DNA of 64,000 nt, taken from contig JAFDZV010000038.1 of assembly GCA_018266795.1 (NCBI GenBank), positions 1 through 64,000 of the forward strand. The letters are read 5' to 3'. The translations under genes were made by a program, and so were the position numbers. Numbering within the stretch: position 1 is the first letter of the stretch; every line of letters begins with the position of its first letter. The notes beneath the pieces were generated by a model that was not told the origin of the DNA, made no database searches, and was given only the letters and a program-made list of their open reading frames with translations. Below, piece after piece: positions 1-9,079 of this stretch. This DNA comes from Bacteroidota bacterium. GTDB lineage: Bacteria; Bacteroidota; Ignavibacteria; OLB7.

Positions 1-3000
1 CGACAGGCGGCCGAGGGAGTCGTACTCGTAGCGGGTCGTCAGATTGAGATGGGTCGAATCGCCGAATGCAGCCACCTCGCGACGAAGCCTGCCGAATGCA
101 TCCATGTACCGTGCGAAAGCCACATGGTTCTCGTTCGTATCGATCTCACGGGAACAGAATCCGTAGAACTCCTGCCCGGAGATTCCAAGACTCGCAGGAC
201 TGCCGTATGCATAGCTCATCGCGCCCGAGGTGCCGTCCGCGTTGATCGTCTGCACGGGGCGGCCCAGGGCGTCGTAGACGGTCCGGACGGAGTCATGCTC
301 CGGATCCTTCGTCTTCGTCCGCCTCGCAAACCCCGTGTATGCATGGAGCGTGGTATCCACACGGGGCGTGGAGCCCTCGCCGCGGATGTCCGCCTGCACG
401 GAGAGGAGGCGCCAGTCCGCGCCGAGCCGGTTGCGCGCGGTGGCGCGGCGGGCGATATCCACGAGCGGGTTCCAGCGGCCGATGTTCGCGGAGTGAAGGG
501 AGTCATCCACCTTCGCGGTCACGCTGGTGGTAAGGGAATCATCGTTGTAGGAGTAGGCCAGCGTGTAGTCCGCGAGGCGGTTGATCTTCCGGAAGGTCCC
601 CTTCAGCATCAGCATGGGGCGCACGTCCGCGCCGTCGAACCCGCTCGCGAACTCCACGCGCGCATCGGGCGTGGAGACGTCCAGCAGCACGCCGAGCTGC
701 GCGCCGGCGCCGAGCGCCAGCAGACTGCTCTTCACGGAGGTGAGGTCCACATCCAGATAGAAGCCGCCGGCCACGGGGCTGCTCTGGAGCGTGCGCCCCG
801 GATGCTTCTCGTGCGCAACGGACCCGCCGCCGCCACCGCCGCCCCCCGTGGTGCAGCCGAAGAGATAGGTCTTCGTGAGGCTCAACGCCGGAAAGGTGAC
901 CTTCAGCGTGACGCATTCGCCGATCACCGATGTGACGAAGAGGCGCAGCCTGGCGCTGTCCAGGCTCACGATGGATTGCGTGTTCGGCGGCAGCACGGGG
1001 ATGCTCAGCGAGCCCTCCGCCGGCCCCTGCCAGATGTAGGGAATCGGCGATGTGCAGAGTGCCTGCACCGTGCGCCCCCCTCCCTTCTCGTGCGTCCGGC
1101 CGCACTCCGGGCACGCCGGCGCCACGTGCGAGGGATCGTCCGCGAAGAGCGACCCCCATGCGTGCACGTTCTCCGTCTGCGAGGCGTAGGTGATCCCGTC
1201 CCCGAGGTTGCAGTCCACGGTGTCGTGGTTGAGCACGTACTGCGTAAGGCCGTAGCCCTCGCTGGAGTCGCGCCCGGTTACATCCTCCAGATAGACGGTG
1301 TCCGGACTCTGGAAGTCGCCGGGATGCCAGACGGTGCGCACGCGGCCGTCGGCATCGTACTCCACGCGGGAGTACCAGCCGTTGGCGTCGCGCGTGCCGG
1401 TCACCTGGCCGAAGTAGCTCCGCTCCACATACTGGCTGATCACGCTCGTATCGATGCCGCCGCCGGTTGCATACCTGCGGACCATGCTCCTGGTGGCCAT
1501 CGGCTCCTCCGTCATGTTGCCGAAGAGCGCGCCGGCCAGGGTCACAGGACGAACGGAGTCGTTGTTGGCAAGCATCCCCGAGGTGATTACCGGGTCCGGA
1601 CCACCAACGCTGTCGTTGCTGAACGTGTATATGTTACTGAAGCTCTGGCGGGTCTCCGCGCCGTTCACGTTGCGGGAGTAGACCGGCAGGCGCTGCACGT
1701 ACCCATAGTCCGCCGCCTTGAACGCCGCGCTTCCGCCGTCCGCGATGATGCTGTCCGCAAGCTTCAGGCCGTACTCCGTGTAGGAAAGGGGATCGCCGGG
1801 ATCGTGCGTCGTTCGGTAGAGCGTGGCCTTCCCCTGGAGGATGTGCCCGGCTGCGTTCTTCAGGATGGTCCGCGTGGGAAGCCCGCCGACCGGTGCGACG
1901 CGCAGACGCTCCGTCTCCGTGGTCGTGGTGGTCACGAGGATCCGGGGATCGTACATGGCCTGCTCCCAGCGCATATGCGCGATCGCCGTATCGATTGCAC
2001 GCAATGAGTCCCAGCGTGCCAGCATCGCGAACTTGTTCAGCCACACGCGTGTGAGCGTGGCCGTGGTGTCGAAGTACGGCAGATGCGCCACCGTCTGCTC
2101 GATCGTGGTGATCACGCCGCCGGTGGCGGGGTTGCGGACCGTGGTGGCCGTACCGAACGCGTCCAGCCCGAAGATCTGGCGGAGGGTCAGCTCCGGGCCG
2201 TAGCGCCGCGCCGTATCGATTGTATAGTCCATGCTGGTCCAGGACTTCAGCAGCCCGTTCACGGAGGTCTTCTGCGCCGTATCCAGGATCAGGAACGGTG
2301 TGCCGAACCGCGCGGTGGCGATGTTGTACGTGCTTCCCCATGCCGACATGGAGGTGGTGCTGGGGCTGGCGCTGGTCCAGCTCTCCGTCACCGTGGTGTC
2401 GCCGGCGCCGGTGGTGGTGGTCCGGTAGTTCGACGTGTAGAACGGCGGCGGCAGCTTGGGCGCAAGCGATGGGAGCGGGAAGCGGCGGTAGAGCTGCTCG
2501 GTGCTCACGGTATCGTGCGAGACCTCGTCCATCCGGTAGTGCGTGGAGCTCTCCGCGAACGTGGTGCCCGATGTATAGCTGAACCGGAAGTGATCGCTGG
2601 TGAGCGTGGTGCCGCCGGCATCGGCCTTCCAGAGGATGCCGGCCACGTTGGTCAGCTTCGCGGCATCGGTCATGGTGCCGTCGTTGTAGACACTCAACGT
2701 GTCGCCATTACCGCTCGACGTGAGATAGAGGCTCTCGTTGGAACCGATTGCATAGGAAAGGTCGCACTGCTTCCTGAAGTAATCCACCGTGTAGCGCGCG
2801 TCGGGCTCCGTCACCGAGCGCAGGCGATAGTTGCGCAGCGCGATCGTCACGCCGGACTGCGGGAAGCCGAAGTTCACGTACCGGCGCTCGTACGGCTCGT
2901 AGGTGAAGTCCGTCCTGCGTCCCTCGGGATCGATGATCTCGGTGACATAGCCCAGATAGGACTTGTAGAGATCGGCCGTGGTGTCGTTGTAGTTGGCGAG

Positions 3001-4251
3001 TACGCCGGCGGTGCCCATGTAGCCGTTCCCTGCGATCGGCATCCAGTCCGTCTCCGTGCCGTGCCCGCTCGGCATCACCACCCCGAACTTCACCTTCGTG
3101 CTCCTGCCGAACGCCTCGATCGTCATGGAGTTGATGCCGTACGTAACGTTCATGCCGGCGTCATACGATCCGATGAACAGGGCCCGCCCGCGTGAGGAGT
3201 CCGAGTTGTACTGGCCGGAGATCCCCGGAACCGCCGTCGGATAGTGCCGCGATCGATCCAGCGACATCAGCCGGCCGGTGCCGCCGTTGATCTCCTCCAG
3301 GTAGAACATCGTCGGCCCGCCCCAATATCCACCGCAGCGTGTCTCGTCCTGGAAGTAGGCCTGGCCGAACGGGATGATCCACTCGCGGAACACGTACTCC
3401 AGCCCGTCGCCCGGATAGTAGCGCACCACGCGGGGCGTGATCGGCCAACGGTTATAGTCATCCTCCGGAAGGCGCTGCCGGATCTCCTGCATCCAGTACG
3501 TGGAGTCGAACTCCACGATCGCATAGCCGCGGGAGTTGGCCTCCATCGGGAGATAGTATCCGGAGTAGATCTGCCTGCGCCGGTCCGCGGAGGTATCCTC
3601 GCTCCTCTCGGTGGCGCGCGTCAGTTCCAGGATGCTTCCATCCGAACGGAGCAGACGGATATTGTCCACGAAGGTATTCCCGACGGCCGTCTCGGCACCG
3701 TAGGCGCCGAAGTCGATCATCCGGTTGGAGAAGTCGTAGCCGTCCATCGCCCAGATGAGATCCTTGTCCTTCAGCGTATCCATCTCGGGATCTTCGCTGT
3801 TCAGCTTCGAGTGGGGATCGCAGACGAAGTGCGTGCTTGTTCCCAGCGCCTGCACCGCGAAGCCGTTCACCCCCAGCAGCCACGCCGGCCGGTTCTGATG
3901 GAACTTCTCCCAGCCCGCATACGGGTTGCCGAAATACCCGTCCGGCGCATGATGCGCAACCACGTAGCGCCGGAACGCCGTGAACCCCACGGAACCGCAG
4001 TAGTTGAGCGAGGTCTCCAACTGATAGCCGCTCTTGGACCACTTCGCGATCGGATAGCTGTAGCTGACGTTGCCGTTGGATTCGGAGACGATCAGCTTTC
4101 CATCGATGGAGAGCGTCTTCCCCTGCGCGAAGCCGCGCTCGTCGTACATGTCCTGCGCCTTCTTCAGGGAGAAGACATCGGAGCCGTACTGTGCATGGAG
4201 TGCGGCAACACAGAGAAGAAGCGCGGCAATGAACGAAGTGAGGGTACGCAT
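1..4251 (-). CDS. RHS/YD-repeat protein, C-terminus beyond the window edge
   Basis: An uninterrupted minus-strand reading frame starts at ATG 4251 and is still open at base 1 (at least 1417 codons). The N-terminus is a signal peptide ending near LHAQ. The rest is rich in Y/D/G: near the left edge it reads TRYEYDSLGRLS and YMDAFGRLRREV, the typical YD (RHS) repeat, which in the family wraps into a beta-cage shell. Around 800-1140 are two copies of a small insert carrying HEK..GRT, one with a CPEC pair and one near a poly-Gly run (FGCTTGGGGGG). The variable C-terminus, where RHS proteins often carry toxins, is outside the window. No frameshift was seen at the points checked (near 4250, 1100, 900, 120 and 60). 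Export by Sec is inferred. The high-GC antisense frames are shadows. Confidence 0.85.
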   Translation of the reverse strand, partial: MRTLTSFIAALLLCVAALHAQYGSDVFSLKKAQDMYDERGFAQGKTLSIDGKLIVSESNGNVSYSYPIAKWSKSGYQLETSLNYCGSVGFTAFRRYVVAHHAPDGYFGNPYAGWEKFHQNRPAWLLGVNGFAVQALGTSTHFVCDPHSKLNSEDPEMDTLKDKDLIWAMDGYDFSNRMIDFGAYGAETAVGNTFVDNIRLLRSDGSILELTRATERSEDTSADRRRQIYSGYYLPMEANSRGYAIVEFDSTYWMQEIRQRLPEDDYNRWPITPRVVRYYPGDGLEYVFREWIIPFGQAYFQDETRCGGYWGGPTMFYLEEINGGTGRLMSLDRSRHYPTAVPGISGQYNSDSSRGRALFIGSYDAGMNVTYGINSMTIEAFGRSTKVKFGVVMPSGHGTETDWMPIAGNGYMGTAGVLANYNDTTADLYKSYLGYVTEIIDPEGRRTDFTYEPYERRYVNFGFPQSGVTIALRNYRLRSVTEPDARYTVDYFRKQCDLSYAIGSNESLYLTSSGNGDTLSVYNDGTMTDAAKLTNVAGILWKADAGGTTLTSDHFRFSYTSGTTFAESSTHYRMDEVSHDTVSTEQLYRRFPLPSLAPKLPPPFYTSNYRTTTTGAGDTTVTESWTSASPSTTSMSAWGSTYNIATARFGTPFLILDTAQKTSVNGLLKSWTSMDYTIDTARRYGPELTLRQIFGLDAFGTATTVRNPATGGVITTIEQTVAHLPYFDTTATLTRVWLNKFAMLARWDSLRAIDTAIAHMRWEQAMYDPRILVTTTTTETERLRVAPVGGLPTRTILKNAAGHILQGKATLYRTTHDPGDPLSYTEYGLKLADSIIADGGSAAFKAADYGYVQRLPVYSRNVNGAETRQSFSNIYTFSNDSVGGPDPVITSGMLANNDSVRPVTLAGALFGNMTEEPMATRSMVRRYATGGGIDTSVISQYVERSYFGQVTGTRDANGWYSRVEYDADGRVRTVWHPGDFQSPDTVYLEDVTGRDSSEGYGLTQYVLNHDTVDCNLGDGITYASQTENVHAWGSLFADDPSHVAPACPECGRTHEKGGGRTVQALCTSPIPYIWQGPAEGSLSIPVLPPNTQSIVSLDSARLRLFVTSVIGECVTLKVTFPALSLTKTYLFGCTTGGGGGGGGSVAHEKHPGRTLQSSPVAGGFYLDVDLTSVKSSLLALGAGAQLGVLLDVSTPDARVEFASGFDGADVRPMLMLKGTFRKINRLADYTLAYSYNDDSLTTSVTAKVDDSLHSANIGRWNPLVDIARRATARNRLGADWRLLSVQADIRGEGSTPRVDTTLHAYTGFARRTKTKDPEHDSVRTVYDALGRPVQTINADGTSGAMSYAYGSPASLGISGQEFYGFCSREIDTNENHVAFARYMDAFGRLRREVAAFGDSTHLNLTTRYEYDSLGRLS

Positions 4252-4316
4252 GGGGGAGTCGTTAGTCGTCAGTAGTACGCCCCGCTGTGCGGGGCTTTGG
4301 TCAGTAGTCAGTTGTT
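4252..4316. repeat. Heptamer repeat (TAGTCAG type) flanking a GC hairpin
   Basis: Two short arms of 7-bp repeats (about 4258-4276 and 4300-4315; words like GTCAGTA, GTTAGTC) enclose the hairpin GCCCCGCTGTGCGGGGC at about 4279-4295. The block lies just upstream of the RHS start at 4251 and belongs to the dispersed heptamer family described under findings. Confidence 0.6.
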
Positions 4317-4393
4317 CGCAGGGCTTCGGTCTTCGTACGTGGGTCTTGGTGCCTGGGTCTGGGTCATTGCGACAGGAGGCGCCTTGCACTTCG

Positions 4394-4457
4394 GCATAAC
4401 TCATAACGCGTCACCCATAACTCACTCATCACCCACAACTCATCACGTCTCTCACAT
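4394..4457. repeat. Heptamer repeat array (CATAACT type)
   Basis: CAT or a close variant recurs at 4395, 4402, 4409 and 4416. After a 4-nt slip it recurs at 4427, 4434, 4441 and 4455, so the period is 7 bp. Words include CATAACT and CATCACC. The array abuts the stop codon of the upstream minus-strand gene (4458-4460). Confidence 0.7.
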
Positions 4458-5435
4458 CTACCTCGTCACCACAACCGGATATCGTCCCACGATGCTTCCG
4501 TTGCGGACGATGCGGAGAACGTAGTAGCCGCTTGCGAGCCGGCTCACGTCCAACGTGCGGAGAAGGCTTTGGCCGGCTGCGATATCGGCATCGAAGCGGG
4601 CGGCAACGGCGCCGTTGACTCCCACCACCTGAACCTGATAGCGGCCGGTCTCCAGGCGTGTGGCGGCGAGATCGGCGGTGGTGCTTGCGGGGTTCGGCAC
4701 AACGCGCACCATCGGTGCGGGAGCACCGCCGCGCTTCACGGTGCGCGATGAGTCCGGCGCCTGGATCACCAGGTCCACCGGCATCAATTCCCAGCTCGTA
4801 CGGCCGGAAAGATCACGCGAGGCGGGGTCGACCACCTCGATCTCCGGACGCATCTGCATGGCCACGAAGGGAGTGTACTGGAACACTCCAACCGAAGCGA
4901 TGTCCAGCGTGGAAAGGGTGTCCAGGCCGTGCTGCCCGAAGAGCAACACCATGCGCGTGGTGTCGTGCGCCTGATCGCCAACGCCGGTGCGCCCCATCAG
5001 CGTGAGGAAGATGTCCGTGAGGGTATCGCCGTTGAAGCGCGTGAACGCGGCCGATCCGGTGAGTCCCTCCCACTCCGGATAGGTGATGCGCGTGAAGGAG
5101 CGCTTCAGAGAATCGGGGATCGGATCCAGGCAGGGATCCACGGTGTCCGAGCCGGCGCCGGCCGCGGGCCTTCCCCAGACGATCACGCGCGGCAGCAGGT
5201 GAAACGAGCCGTCGCGAGCCCCCCATACGGTGTCGGGATGGCAGTCGAAGTTAAGGTTGCCCGTATAGAGCACCATCATGCCGGCGTGCACGGAATCGGC
5301 GGGAGGGACATCGTTTCCCGGAGTCTGCGCGGCCGCCCGCGGCGCAAGCACGCCGGCAAGGAGCAGCACAAGCAACGCGCACGCGGCGCGGTTGGTATGG
5401 GATCTGTTGTGTCTCATGTCGTAGTAACGATTCAT
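4458..5435 (-). CDS. Secreted protein with T9SS C-terminal sorting domain
   Basis: A protein of 325 aa from ATG 5435 (an in-frame ATG at 5417 is the alternative). A signal peptide of the form ALLVLLLAGVLAPRAAAQ is followed by a region with no family I recognise (residues about 40-230). The end is a type A T9SS sorting domain: a proline/asparagine entry motif RVVPNPAS, then Ig-like strands ending GYYVLRIVRNG and a basic tail. Such domains direct export through the type IX system and surface attachment. The first 62 residues of the longer open frame (to 5621) have shadow-like composition and were excluded. It lies upstream of the RHS gene on the same strand. Confidence 0.8.
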   Translation of the reverse strand: MNRYYDMRHNRSHTNRAACALLVLLLAGVLAPRAAAQTPGNDVPPADSVHAGMMVLYTGNLNFDCHPDTVWGARDGSFHLLPRVIVWGRPAAGAGSDTVDPCLDPIPDSLKRSFTRITYPEWEGLTGSAAFTRFNGDTLTDIFLTLMGRTGVGDQAHDTTRMVLLFGQHGLDTLSTLDIASVGVFQYTPFVAMQMRPEIEVVDPASRDLSGRTSWELMPVDLVIQAPDSSRTVKRGGAPAPMVRVVPNPASTTADLAATRLETGRYQVQVVGVNGAVAARFDADIAAGQSLLRTLDVSRLASGYYVLRIVRNGSIVGRYPVVVTR

Positions 5436-6120
5436 CCGGAAGGCTCCCGGCAGTATACAATCAGGCATAACGTTCCCGGCCCCGAACTTCATCGGCGCAG
5501 CGGAGCATTCATCGGCCACGCAGGTACCCGCACGGCCCGCATGCCGAAAGCGACGGGCGCAGGATGCACCGCCGCCGATGCAGCGGGAACATATCGGCAC
5601 CGGCACCGGAGAGCGACGCATGGGGCTGCAACCGTGGCATGGTCAGCCCGCGGAGCAGCAGAACGCTCACCGGCGATATTGTTCCGCCCACGCAACCGGC
5701 GCGCGCGGAATTCGATTATCAGCAGGGCATGTGGCGAGAACGGCGGCGCGATCTGTGGGAAGTCGTACGGGGGAATGCGCCGTTCCCGTTGGTGATTATC
5801 ACGAGGATATCAACGAATGCGAAATACGTGTATACGGATGTAATACGCAAGTGATTTTCATACCATGCATGAATTTTTTCGGTCGCGCCCGGCGTGCCGC
5901 CCGGCATGGCGCGGCCTCGCGGTGCGTGAGCCGCCGGAAGGATCCGGGCGTCACGGCCGATCCCTCGGCGCACGAGGCCGGCTTCAACAGTCGGCACTCT
6001 CCGCGCAGCGTACCATTCGGCTTCGCCGCGCCCCACCGGTGACGAGAACGTGGAGTACCCAACGATATCGGCAATCGCGATCGGCAATCGGATCCCCGGC
6101 CGTTACAACCTGTGTTACGG
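5436..6120. other. Long non-coding stretch before tRNA-Glu
   Basis: No reading frame here has convincing protein-like composition, and those present are short and arginine-rich. A lower-GC patch at about 5790-5880 lies upstream of the minus-strand gene at 5435 and probably holds its control region, but I could not identify a clear promoter. Confidence 0.5.
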
Positions 6121-6152
6121 TTGCACGCAAACGGCCGGACGCACTATCTTTG
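6121..6152 (+). promoter_or_regulatory. Bacteroidota-type promoter of tRNA-Glu
   Basis: TTG at 6121-6123, a 21-bp spacer, then TATCTTTG at 6145-6152, a perfect match to the -33/-7 consensus (TTG, TAnnTTTG) of Bacteroidota housekeeping sigma factors. The tRNA begins 30 bp downstream of the box. Confidence 0.8.
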
Positions 6153-6182
6153 CGATCCCCCTGCGCGTGCGCACGGGGAACT

Positions 6183-6254
6183 GCACCCATCGACTAGTGG
6201 TTAGGTCGCCACTCTTTCAAGGTGGTAGCACGGGTTCGAATCCCGTTGGGTGTA
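6183..6254 (+). tRNA. tRNA-Glu (TTC)
   Basis: A complete cloverleaf was folded by eye. The acceptor stem GCACCCA pairs with TGGGTGT (one G-T pair), and a 4-bp D stem is present. The anticodon stem carries loop CTTTCAA with anticodon TTC at 6216-6218, and the T arm contains GGTTCGAATCC. The discriminator base is A and CCA is not encoded. Confidence 0.95.
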
Positions 6255-6378
6255 CTCAGAGCTTACCGTTGCTTTCCCTTCATTACCCGCCATCGCCAGT
6301 AAAACAGCCCCTTCCAGGGCGGCTCCCAGGCTCAAGACACTTCCCACGCCATGCCCCGACGTGGGGCAAACAAGGTTT

Positions 6379-6402
6379 TTTCTTACCCCGTTTCTTACCC
6401 CC
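6379..6402. repeat. Tandem 12-bp direct repeat near the tRNA
   Basis: Two copies of TTTCTTACCCCS in tandem about 125 bp downstream of tRNA-Glu and just before a possible integrase remnant. Paired direct repeats at this position could be integrase arm-binding sites; that is inference only. Confidence 0.35.
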
Positions 6403-6431
6403 GTCGTATCCTGCGCTCCACATGACGGGGG

Positions 6432-6650
6432 ATGGCTATGCGAATGACATTCTGCCTGCGTAACGCGGCGGCCAAGCAGGAGACCGCGATTGCCGGTTAC
6501 GTCCACTGGACCACGCCGGCCGGGTACCATCAGCAGAAACGTACGTCGCGGGGCGATCCGGATACCCTTGCACGGATCGCGGTGAAGGTCCGGGAACGGC
6601 GGAGCAGGATCACGGAGCAGGAGCAGGAGCAGCACCCGGCACCATCTCCC
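6432..6650 (+). pseudogene. Possible remnant of a tyrosine integrase N-terminus
   Basis: The frame starting MAMRMTFCLRNAAAKQETAI loosely resembles the arm-binding domain that begins Bacteroidota phage-type integrases (xxFYLRxxxxxKETPI). It then loses sense and runs antisense into a real gene. Its place beside a tRNA fits an integration site. No catalytic R..HxxR..Y residues are present. The resemblance is weak, and chance is a serious alternative. Confidence 0.25.
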
Positions 6651-6748
6651 AGGCCGGCAGGGATTGAGCAGGGCCCGCACGAGAACGGGCGCCCTCCATC
6701 GGATCGGCGCCCGTGTTTCTACGTCCCCGTGTATGGATCAGCGTCTTG

Positions 6749-7159
6749 TTACTGCAGCCCCCACGGCGGGATTACCAGTGTGGAGGAACCGTCCGGGATG
6801 AAGCTTCGGCAATAGCCTTCACCGGGCGCGATATGGCCGCCGCAACCGGGTGCAACGCTCACAATCTGGTTGCCTTGCGAATCGAATACGGCAGGCGTGC
6901 CAGTGCCGGCCGTGGGGAGCGTGATCCCCTGACCGCACGGGTTACTCACGATACCCGTTTCATCAACACACCAGTAGTCAGTGCCGCAACAGCGGTATGA
7001 TATGGTCCAGTAGTTGTACTGCGTGTTGTGGTCGATTATGAATTCGGAGCAACCGTCTGCACCCTTGAAATACCACTCTTCGATGTTGGCCCGCACTTCG
7101 CCGCCGATGGCGATCAACAGCGCCGCTCCGAACACGGCGAATAGAATGATTCTTTTCAT
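6749..7159 (-). CDS. Small Cys-containing secreted protein (paralogue of next gene)
   Basis: A protein of 136 aa starting MKRIILFAVFGAALL, with a signal peptide cleaved near VRA. Its C-terminal third (PAVFDSQGNQIVSVAPGCGG) matches the neighbouring protein (PATFDGAGNLICTVAPGTGG), so the two are tandem paralogues. It carries about eight cysteines in the mature part. The gap to the upstream gene is 19 bp and the three minus-strand genes from 8195 probably form one transcript. The family is not recognised. Confidence 0.7.
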   Translation of the reverse strand: MKRIILFAVFGAALLIAIGGEVRANIEEWYFKGADGCSEFIIDHNTQYNYWTISYRCCGTDYWCVDETGIVSNPCGQGITLPTAGTGTPAVFDSQGNQIVSVAPGCGGHIAPGEGYCRSFIPDGSSTLVIPPWGLQ

Positions 7160-7178
7160 GGCGTTGAACTCAGATTGG

Positions 7179-7586
7179 TTAGTGTAAGTCGCCGAGAATA
7201 CTTGCAGTGACCATGAGAATAGTCCCGCTATCCGCCGCGAAACAGACGCCGCCACTGCTCGAAGGCGAATACACTCCGCCGGTGCCCGGTGCCACGGTGC
7301 AAATAAGATTGCCGGCGCCATCGAATGTCGCGGGCATCGGGTTTCCGTCGGATATGACCATTCCGTGTCCACCGCAATCCCAACCACGATCCAGCCAGTG
7401 ACACGGGTCTGAATCATCGCAATCGCGCGTGATCCACTTCACGCAACCATTGTCAAGCGTGATCTTGATGTAGTCGAAGCAGCTAGCGCCGTTCTCGGCT
7501 CGGTTCCGTTCAATCGTGGTTGCGTAGATGGATGCAGTGGATAGGCATAACAAGGCAGCGACCATAAGGCCGGCAAGGATCTTCAT
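7179..7586 (-). CDS. Small secreted protein, tandem paralogue
   Basis: A protein of 135 aa with a clear signal peptide (MKILAGLMVAALLCLSTASIYA). The mature part contains paired cysteines (CFDYIK, GCVKWITRDCDD) and the shared segment PATFDGAGNLICTVAPG. It is the middle gene of a three-gene minus-strand set. The function is not recognised. Secretion is inferred from the leader only, as there is no T9SS sorting domain. Confidence 0.7.
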   Translation of the reverse strand: MKILAGLMVAALLCLSTASIYATTIERNRAENGASCFDYIKITLDNGCVKWITRDCDDSDPCHWLDRGWDCGGHGMVISDGNPMPATFDGAGNLICTVAPGTGGVYSPSSSGGVCFAADSGTILMVTASILGDLH

Positions 7587-7607
7587 AGTTGTGTTCCCGT
7601 AGTGGCG

Positions 7608-8195
7608 TTAATGAATGTTGTTCGTCTTGCTCGGATCAATTTCTACCATTGTCAGACGCTCCGTTGCAAGCATCTCCGGTTCAGGTACTGCCTTGATCTG
7701 AAGATAGACGCGGCGCCCGCTGAACCTGGAGAGGTCCACCATGAACGAGTTTCCCATCAGGGTATCCATCGGCCGCTGCGTGTTGCACCATATCCCGGAA
7801 AGTCCCTTTGCAAGCGCCTCACCGTTTGCAGCATCGATCAGAGTAAGATCACACGACCAATGCACACAACAGCGCCTTTCACCTCGTGGCATGGAAACGA
7901 GGTGCAGGACACTGCTTATGTCCCCAGTAATTCGCGCACCTGTGGATACGGTAAACGGTTTGGTAGCAAATGTGCGGAACACTACAAACGACGATTTTGC
8001 CTCCTCGAAGGCAAGCGGTGTTGATTGCTGGCCGCTTACCAACACTGCTCTAATAGTGGCATTCATCATCCCGAGAGCATTTGCATACTCGATTCGTGTA
8101 GCCTTAACCGGCGTCTTGCCGGTTGTCTGAGCATGCATATGGACGTATGCAAGCATCAGAAGCAAGGCCGCGGCGAATGCTGGTGATCGCCTCAT
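7608..8195 (-). CDS. Secreted protein of unknown function
   Basis: A protein of 195 aa from ATG 8195, chosen because a strong ribosome-binding site (GGAGG) lies about 10 nt upstream and a signal peptide follows (MRRSPAFAAALLLMLAYVHMHA). The mature part is compact, with a CCVHWSC motif and a predicted beta-rich fold. It is the first gene of the three-gene set with the paralogous small proteins. A -7 box (TATGTTTG) lies about 45 bp upstream. The family is not recognised. The 209-residue extension upstream in the same frame lacks protein-like composition. Confidence 0.75.
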   Translation of the reverse strand: MRRSPAFAAALLLMLAYVHMHAQTTGKTPVKATRIEYANALGMMNATIRAVLVSGQQSTPLAFEEAKSSFVVFRTFATKPFTVSTGARITGDISSVLHLVSMPRGERRCCVHWSCDLTLIDAANGEALAKGLSGIWCNTQRPMDTLMGNSFMVDLSRFSGRRVYLQIKAVPEPEMLATERLTMVEIDPSKTNNIH

Positions 8196-8239
8196 AACAC
8201 ATCCTCCGATCAAGTGAACAATGGCGGCGGGAGGTGCCG

Positions 8240-8247
8240 CAAACATA
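8240..8247 (-). promoter_or_regulatory. -7 box upstream of the small secreted gene set
   Basis: Read on the minus strand this is TATGTTTG, a full match to TAnnTTTG. No good TTG lies at the expected distance, so only half the promoter is supported. The leader would be about 35-40 nt and would include the GGAGG site. Confidence 0.5.
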
Positions 8248-9079
8248 CGTGTGTGGAACAGTAACGGCGGGAACATACGGTAAAGGTTGGGGCATGTCAA
8301 GCGGCGGCCGGTTACAAGGCAACGAGTACCCATTTGGGTGCACCTGATAGGACGGGCCGTTGGAAACGACGGCCTTTTCCGCTTCCCCGGAACCCAAACG
8401 GCTGCCGCCCGACATCGCAAGGACCTCCTCGAGCGTTGCGATCCGATTCCTCCCCTCGTCATAAAACCGTTTGTCCGGATGGTCACGCCAGCCGGCGTTG
8501 GGTGAACATCGATCGGTGCATTCCCGCAGCGGCCGCGAGATCGGAAACGAGGGAGACGCCACCCCATGCGCAGCGCGTGATGTCCGTGTCCGCCGTCTCC
8601 AGCTCCGCCAACCGGCGCCGCAGCCCGCACTGCCGCCACGTGCATGACTCTTCGAGACGCCGAAGGAGTCCGGCTCAAGCACCTCTCCGGCATACGTCCC
8701 ATTCTCGTTCTTCCCATCCGCATACTCCCATCCACGTTCAACAAACATTCTCCCGTCCCACTTCGTTCCCGGTGAACTTCGGAGGCTTCCGGCTCTCTGG
8801 TTCTCGAACACACCGGGCGCACCGAGCAGATAACCGGCCGACATCATGACGCTCAGGTCGAGCGCGCCCCTGCATCCGTGCCGAGTGCAGTGGGAACCGA
8901 TCCGTTATACTCCCTTCCGTGGCATCGCGGTGTTGGGCACCGCCATCCGGACGCGGGGGCCGGATACAATTCAGGCCCACCGCGCTTCGTGCCTGTGATT
9001 GCAGCCCCGCCGACCAATAGAACCTCGGAGGATGCGCCCCTGCCTCCCGATCGAACCCGCCCCCTCCCGCTCGTATCCC
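8248..9079. other. Non-coding or decayed stretch before the ArsR gene
   Basis: More than 800 bp with no intact gene. The minus strand holds protein-like fragments in different frames (see the pseudogene at 8499-8770). The rest shows nothing I can name. Confidence 0.5.
8499..8770 (-). pseudogene. Possible degraded coding fragment
   Basis: Two plausible peptide stretches sit in different minus-strand frames. One reads RMFVERGWEYADGKNENGTY (about 8650-8760). The other reads LAELETADTDITRCAWGGVS and ends DLAAAAGMHRSMFTQRRLA before a stop near 8500; its tail faintly resembles an AraC-type helix-turn-helix. A frameshift between them would explain the pattern. No family is identified. Confidence 0.2.

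Noticed and set aside
49-2007. Long plus-strand open frame (652 codons)
   Set aside because: Arg/Gly/His-rich, lacks any motif, and is exactly antisense to the RHS reading frame, which has clear YD repeats.
8104-8847. Intact gene of 247 codons on the minus strand upstream of the small secreted genes
   Set aside because: Its tail overlaps the signal peptide of the real gene at 8195 and most of it is low-quality sequence; only a fragment looks protein-like.
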